The position numbers were made by a program, and so were the translations under genes. From the NCBI GenBank assembly GCA_019245115.1, contig JAFARZ010000358.1, positions 36,394 through 100,393 of the forward strand: a stretch of DNA of 64,000 bases, written 5' to 3'. Shown here one piece after another: positions 60,378 through 64,000 of the stretch; the stretch's first letter is position 1; each line of letters begins with the position of its first letter. The notes beneath the pieces were generated by a model, which searched no databases, had not been told where the DNA came from, and saw only the letters and a program-made list of their open reading frames with translations. This DNA comes from Streptosporangiaceae bacterium. Its GTDB lineage: Bacteria; Actinomycetota; Actinomycetes; Streptosporangiales; Streptosporangiaceae.

Positions 60378-60770
60378 CTAATCTGAAAGGTCACCATCGG
60401 CAGGAGGAGCACCAGGTCGTTGTGGTCCTGGCCGCTGGCGCTTCTGCCACGGCCAGCGTCCAGTGATCTCCAGCTCAAGGGTGAAGCTCAGGAAGGTACG
60501 GATGCCCACGATCGAGGCAAGCACAGCGACGCTGGTAAGAGTGGGCGTGACCGCCACAGTACGGATGATGTCCGCGGCGACGAGAAGCTCAAGCCCAAGC
60601 AAGATAGACCGGCCCAGCCACTGACGGAACTGGGTGTAAACATCAGGTTCGTGACGGCGGAAATGTGCCACCGCTACGCCGGATGCGATGATCACGCCCG
60701 CCACGATGACGGCGACCCCCACGCCATCGACGACCTGACCAACGTGGCCGATTACATCGTCAAAGGTCAC
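60378..60770 (-). CDS. DUF1622 family membrane protein
   Basis: A 130-residue protein with three membrane helices (~12-32, ~50-70 with LGLELLVAADIIRTVAVTPT, ~78-98) and the conserved LSFTLELEITGRWPWQ end. DUF1622 proteins are widespread small inner-membrane proteins of unknown function. ATG 60770. It begins the core-chromosome segment to the right of the island. Confidence 0.85.
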   Translation of the reverse strand: MTFDDVIGHVGQVVDGVGVAVIVAGVIIASGVAVAHFRRHEPDVYTQFRQWLGRSILLGLELLVAADIIRTVAVTPTLTSVAVLASIVGIRTFLSFTLELEITGRWPWQKRQRPGPQRPGAPPADGDLSD

Positions 60771-60809
60771 TGGCGGTTACAGGAGCGCCGCGGTTGGGTT
60801 CCAGGGTTA

Positions 60810-61061
60810 CTAACGCCAGTAGTTGTTCGCCGCGGCGATGGTCTGGAACTCGATGGCGACGACCTCGCTGGCGGCGATGAGATCGTGCGGCGTTGTCGAG
60901 TAGTCATGCCGTCCGCCCTGGAGGACGTCGAGATCGGGCTGAATGTTGTGGATCGTGTGCCGAGCGATCTCGAAGGCCAGCGCCCGGCCTTCTTCAGGTG
61001 AGCGGGTGATCAACGTACCACCGGGGATCTTCACCAGGCCTTCGGCGGGCACACGGTTCAT
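60810..61061 (-). CDS. Small hypothetical protein
   Basis: An 83-residue protein starting at ATG 61061 with AGGAG nine bases upstream; the frame is open to 61799 but earlier sequence has the composition of shadow DNA. It contains KIPGGTLITRSPEEGRALAF and HTIHNIQPDLDVLQGGRHDY. No family recognised. It lies next to the DUF1622 gene on the same strand. Confidence 0.55.
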   Translation of the reverse strand: MNRVPAEGLVKIPGGTLITRSPEEGRALAFEIARHTIHNIQPDLDVLQGGRHDYSTTPHDLIAASEVVAIEFQTIAAANNYWR

Positions 61062-61567
61062 TACATCGGCTCCTCGCATCTGGCGGACCATCAGGCGGCG
61101 CTGGCCGGCTGGCTCCCGACGGTGTGATGGGTCCTGCCCGGCCGGTTTCAGACGCAAACCTCGGCCCCAGCCGCACGCATGTCGACCACAGCGGCCGGCG
61201 GGACATGGGTGCTTCGCGTTCCGGACCGCCTGGCGGAGCTTCGGCGCCCGGGCTCCGAGCAGGGCGATGGTCTCGTTCCCGTAACCGCCAGGCCGTGGTA
61301 CCGAATTGCCCTGAATGTCCGATATAAATCGAATCTGATTTGGATTAAGACGGAACATGCATGCTGCATGGAAATAAACCGTACGAATACGGCGGGTAAA
61401 GTTCCGCGCAGCATCAGGCTCAAATTTCCACGCTGTTAAAGGTGAAGGGCGCGCGTTGCATGTTTTCGTCGTCGAGCGCGAGCGCCGAGCACCGAGCGCG
61501 GTATCGGGACCCGGTGCCGGTGCGGCCCGGCACCGCCCTTCCAGCAGCCCTTCCAGCAGTACGATGC
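61062..61567. other. 506-base stretch without a supported gene
   Basis: Frames run through on both strands but resemble shadows. An AT-rich island (61300-61440) in this GC-rich region contains ACATGCATGCTGCATG and may hold promoter elements. No RNA gene was recognised. Confidence 0.4.
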
Positions 61568-61938
61568 TCATCCGCTCGGTCCGGGTGTGGCAGCGCTGAC
61601 GAACTGGTAGATCACCGTGCCCGCCCGGTCGACGAGCAGCTTCCAGCGGGGGAGTGAGCGAGCGATTCGAGCAAGACCTGGAACCCGAACGGCGGCGGTA
61701 CTCCGTAAGCCCGGGCATAGGCCAGCATGGTCGGCGTGACCAGCACGTATGCGGGCTCCTTGGCATGGGTATAGGCGACGGCCTGCTTGGCCAGCACATC
61801 GGCCAGGCTGGGGCTGGCCAACGCCGCGGTCGCCGGGACAGCCCCGTTCTTACGGGGGCAAGGGGCCACAGCCCGCATGCCCGCTCGTTCCGGAGCCTGA
61901 GGGCGGCGGCACTGCGCAGGCGGCCGCATAGGCACCAT
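61568..61938 (-). pseudogene. C-terminal fragment of a membrane glycosyltransferase-like protein
   Basis: The minus strand reads ADVLAKQAVAYTHAKEPAYV, LVTPTMLAYARAYGVPPPFG, FQVLLESLA, then in a shifted frame SPRWKLLVDRAGTVIYQFVS, ending at the stop 61568-61570. It resembles the soluble C-terminal part of actinomycete polytopic glycosyltransferase-like proteins, but membrane segments and start are missing. So it is a truncated and frameshifted gene. Confidence 0.5.
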
Positions 61939-62016
61939 GTTGCTTGCTAAGCTGGCGCGGTACCCGGTTGATCGCGGGCCGGTTCTGACATCAAACGAGG
62001 TGGAGGGCTCCTCGTC

Positions 62017-62139
62017 GTGAAGAAGCTACTGGTAGTCGTGCTGCTCGGAGTCGGCGCGTTCGCCATCTGGCGTAAGGTCCAGTCCGATCGCGCCGAGCTC
62101 GACCTGTGGACTGAGGCCACGGCGATCGACCAGGACTAG
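62017..62139 (+). CDS. DLW-39 family protein
   Basis: A 40-residue protein starting at GTG 62017 with GGAGG about 10 bases upstream: one short hydrophobic N-terminal helix (KLLVVVLLGVGAFAIW), a basic turn and the diagnostic C-terminal AELDLWTEATAIDQD. DLW-39 proteins are found beside the tRNA-Ile/tRNA-Ala genes downstream of gyrA in actinobacteria; function unknown, probably membrane-associated. It identifies the chromosomal locus into which the island was inserted. Confidence 0.85.
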   Translation: MKKLLVVVLLGVGAFAIWRKVQSDRAELDLWTEATAIDQD

Positions 62140-62167
62140 GCATCGACCGGCACTAGGAGGCGAGCCG

Positions 62168-62881
62168 GTGAGCGATACTACCCCCGTATCGCTGGTCTGC
62201 TGCGACTTGATCGGAGCCGCCGCGCTGGACGGGAGCGCCCTTGAGCGCGCATTCGCCGAGGCGATCGCGACCCAGGGTGTCGTCACGGGCACCAAGGCTT
62301 ACGTACGATCGATGGTGCAATTCGATCGCTCTCGTGGCTGCCCGCTCGTCGATGTCATGAACTCCTTGTTCCCGGAGGATCCGATCCGGGCGCAGGCCGC
62401 GAACCTGGCCTTCGAGCGGTCGTTCCTGGCCGCGGCGGACCGGTTCGGTGTCAGCCCGGTCGTCGGCGCGGACGACGCGCTCACCAAACTGGCCGCCGGC
62501 GGGACCAAGGTCTGCCTGATCGCCAGCCTGTCCCGGCCCGCGCTGAGCCTGATGCTGGAGCGGCTCGGCTGGTGGCGCCGGGCCGACCTGATCTTGTGCG
62601 CGGACGACGTGGCGCGCGGGTTCCCGTGGCCCGACCTGTTCCTGACCGCGCTGCTGCGGCTGGCTGCCGACGACGTCCGCGCCATGGCGGTGGCCACGGC
62701 CACTGAGAGCGGCGTGCTCGCCGCGCGGCGCGCCGGGGCCCGGATGATCGTCGGGGTATTGTCCGGCTTCCACGATGCGGCCAGGCTTCGGCGGGCCGGC
62801 GCGACCCACCTGCTCGAAGACATGGCGGAACTCCCGGACCTGGTCGCGTCCGGAGGGGTTCTGACGCGTGGCAAACTGTGA
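62168..62881 (+). CDS. HAD-like (phosphonatase-type) hydrolase
   Basis: A 237-residue protein of the HAD fold. Motif I VCCDLIGAAALDGS keeps the first Asp but has an Ile-Gly-Ala instead of the second acid; motif II is CLIASLSRPALSLML; the motif III Lys region is replaced by DVARGFPWPDLFLTALL, and motif IV is AVATATESGVLAARRAGARM. The pattern matches phosphonatase-like HAD proteins, but missing residues leave phosphatase activity open. GTG 62168 follows AGGAGG. It lies directly upstream of the Fpg-type gene with a 3-base gap. Confidence 0.75.
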   Translation: MSDTTPVSLVCCDLIGAAALDGSALERAFAEAIATQGVVTGTKAYVRSMVQFDRSRGCPLVDVMNSLFPEDPIRAQAANLAFERSFLAAADRFGVSPVVGADDALTKLAAGGTKVCLIASLSRPALSLMLERLGWWRRADLILCADDVARGFPWPDLFLTALLRLAADDVRAMAVATATESGVLAARRAGARMIVGVLSGFHDAARLRRAGATHLLEDMAELPDLVASGGVLTRGKL

Positions 62882-62884
62882 TAC

Positions 62885-63748
62885 ATGCCGGAGTTGCCGG
62901 AAGTGGAGGCGCTGGCCGCCTTCCTGCGTGAGCGTGCCGTAGGGCATGCCATCGCGCGTGCTGACGCGGCATCCTTCTCGGTGCTCAAAACCTTCGATCC
63001 GCCGCTGAGCGCCCTAACCGGGCAGATGATCGGGGCGGCCGGTCGGCACGGCAAATTCCTCGACCTGTCCTGCGGTCCCGAGCTGCACCTGATCATGCAC
63101 CTGGCCCGGGCAGGCTGGCTGCGCTGGCGCGACGAACAGCCCGCCAAACCGCCGAAGCCGGGCAAGAGCCCGCTGGCCTTCCGGCTGACCCTGGACGACG
63201 GCTCCGGGTTCGACCTGACTGAGGCCGGCACCCGCAAGCGCCTGGCCGTCTACCTGGTCCGCGATCCGGCCGATGTGCCCGGGGTGGCGACCCTTGGCCC
63301 GGATCCCATGGCTCCGGAGTTCAGCGTGGACGCGCTGGCCGCCTTGCTGGCCGGGCGCCGGACGCAGATCAAGGGCGTCCTCCGCGACCAGCACATCATC
63401 GCCGGCATCGGGAACGCCTACTCGGACGAGGTGCTGCACGCGGCCAGGATGTCCCCGTTCAAGATCGCGGCGAGCTTCTCGGCCGAGGAAACCAAGACGC
63501 TGTACGACGCGATCGGCCAGACGCTGCGGGACGCGGTGGAACGCTCGGCCGGCCTTGCCGCCGCGGACCTCAAGGGCGAGAAGAAAACCGGCCTGCGCGT
63601 GCACGGCCGCACCGGCGAACCGTGCCAGGTCTGCGGCGACACGATCAGGGAGGTCTCCTTCGCGGACTCCGCGTTCCAGTACTGCCCGACCTGCCAGACC
63701 GGCGGCAAGCCCCTGGCCGACCGCCGTCTCTCCCGACTGCTCAAGTGA
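62885..63748 (+). CDS. Fpg/Nei-family DNA glycosylase
   Basis: A 287-residue base-excision repair enzyme: N-terminal MPELPEVEALAAFLRERAVG (catalytic Pro2 and Glu3), a conserved Lys in AGRHGKFL, a helix-two-turn-helix region with GIGNAYSDEVLHAARMSP, and a C-terminal zinc finger (CQVCGDTIRE ... YCPTCQTGGKPLADRRLSR) with four Cys. It removes oxidised or otherwise damaged bases and nicks the backbone. ATG 62885. A typical core-genome gene of the gyrA-tRNA region in some actinomycetes. Confidence 0.9.
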   Translation: MPELPEVEALAAFLRERAVGHAIARADAASFSVLKTFDPPLSALTGQMIGAAGRHGKFLDLSCGPELHLIMHLARAGWLRWRDEQPAKPPKPGKSPLAFRLTLDDGSGFDLTEAGTRKRLAVYLVRDPADVPGVATLGPDPMAPEFSVDALAALLAGRRTQIKGVLRDQHIIAGIGNAYSDEVLHAARMSPFKIAASFSAEETKTLYDAIGQTLRDAVERSAGLAAADLKGEKKTGLRVHGRTGEPCQVCGDTIREVSFADSAFQYCPTCQTGGKPLADRRLSRLLK

Positions 63749-63773
63749 ACGGGTACGCTAGCCGAAGACACCT

Positions 63774-63846
63774 GGGGCTATAGCTCAGCTGGAAGAGCAC
63801 CTGCTTTGCAAGCAGGGGGTCAGGGGTTCGAGTCCCCTTAGCTCCA
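63774..63846 (+). tRNA. tRNA-Ala(TGC)
   Basis: 73 bases folding as a cloverleaf: acceptor GGGGCTA/TAGCTCC (one G-U pair), D-stem GCTC/GAGC, anticodon stem CCTGC/GCAGG with loop TTTGCAA (anticodon TGC at 63807-63809), five-base variable loop and T-stem AGGGG/CCCCT with loop TTCGAGT. CCA is not encoded. The last bases are duplicated directly downstream (GCTCCACGCA twice). No further feature is seen to the end of the window. Confidence 0.95.
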
Positions 63847-64000
63847 CGCAGCTCCACGCAGCCGTATGTCCCCGGGGTGGGCGTCGCGCGAGCGCGAAAT
63901 TCTGGCTGGGTGGTGCGGCGGGGCGGGTGGCTGGGGTTGCTGCCGCGTGGTGGTGCTGGCGGGTGGTTTGCGCTGATCGGGGTGCGGGACGGGTATGCGC

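Noticed and set aside
60810..61799. 329-codon reading of the minus-strand frame upstream of the small gene
   Set aside because: The part before ATG 61061 is Arg/Pro/Ser-rich shadow-like sequence, whereas ATG 61061 has a good ribosome site.

Overview
High-GC DNA with GTG and TTG starts, start/stop overlaps (ATGA, GTGA, TAGTG) and typical actinobacterial families (DUF397 with DUF5753-type regulator, DUF4913, SCO6880, MAB_1171c, DLW-39, RepSA). The source is an actinomycete, probably of the Streptomyces/Streptosporangiales type; the species cannot be named from the sequence. The right end (60.4-64.0 kb) is core chromosome: a DUF1622 membrane protein, a 40-residue DLW-39 protein, a HAD-like protein, an Fpg/Nei DNA glycosylase and tRNA-Ala(TGC). 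In actinobacteria DLW-39 and tRNA-Ala usually lie next to tRNA-Ile downstream of gyrA, so the natural neighbour here should be tRNA-Ile(GAT).

Everything from base 1 to about 60.3 kb looks like a composite island built at that tRNA-Ile gene. Three identical 47-bp copies of a tRNA-Ile 3' half, all in the same orientation, lie at 37745, 42492 and 60262 and divide the island into three tandem elements. Element A (left end outside the window, to 37.79 kb) carries regulators, a UvrD-like helicase, a type IV secretion-like conjugation operon on the minus strand (17.4 down to 7.9 kb), a LuxR regulator with an S9 peptidase, debris of a serine recombinase, an NB-ARC protein and an IS982 element, and a sugar-related block with three ROK proteins, a sugar isomerase and a membrane-anchored methyltransferase. 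Element B (37.75-42.54 kb) is a shrunken AICE whose RepSA-like and integrase genes have become one open reading frame. Element C (42.49-60.31 kb) has no recognisable integrase. It carries an Eis-like acetyltransferase, two STAND NTPases, a three-gene MBL/aminotransferase/epimerase operon, a regulator fused to a peptide deformylase, XRE regulators, and a possible cyclic-nucleotide module (cyclase-like gene, Crp-type regulator, STAND ATPase).

The most interesting points are: (1) the 55.6-60.0 kb cluster, in which a cyclase-like protein, a STAND ATPase and a small protein share a GDxSGAVVxGDxN-type tag and flank a CRP-family gene; (2) an HTH, beta-rich middle region and complete peptide deformylase fusion whose HTH can only be translated from a non-standard start; (3) the in-frame RepSA-integrase fusion; and (4) the tandem att array. 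Several accessory genes carry single frameshifts or stops (about 2927, 18274, 30890, 32246, 59553). These may be real decay or assembly errors, and only reads can decide.
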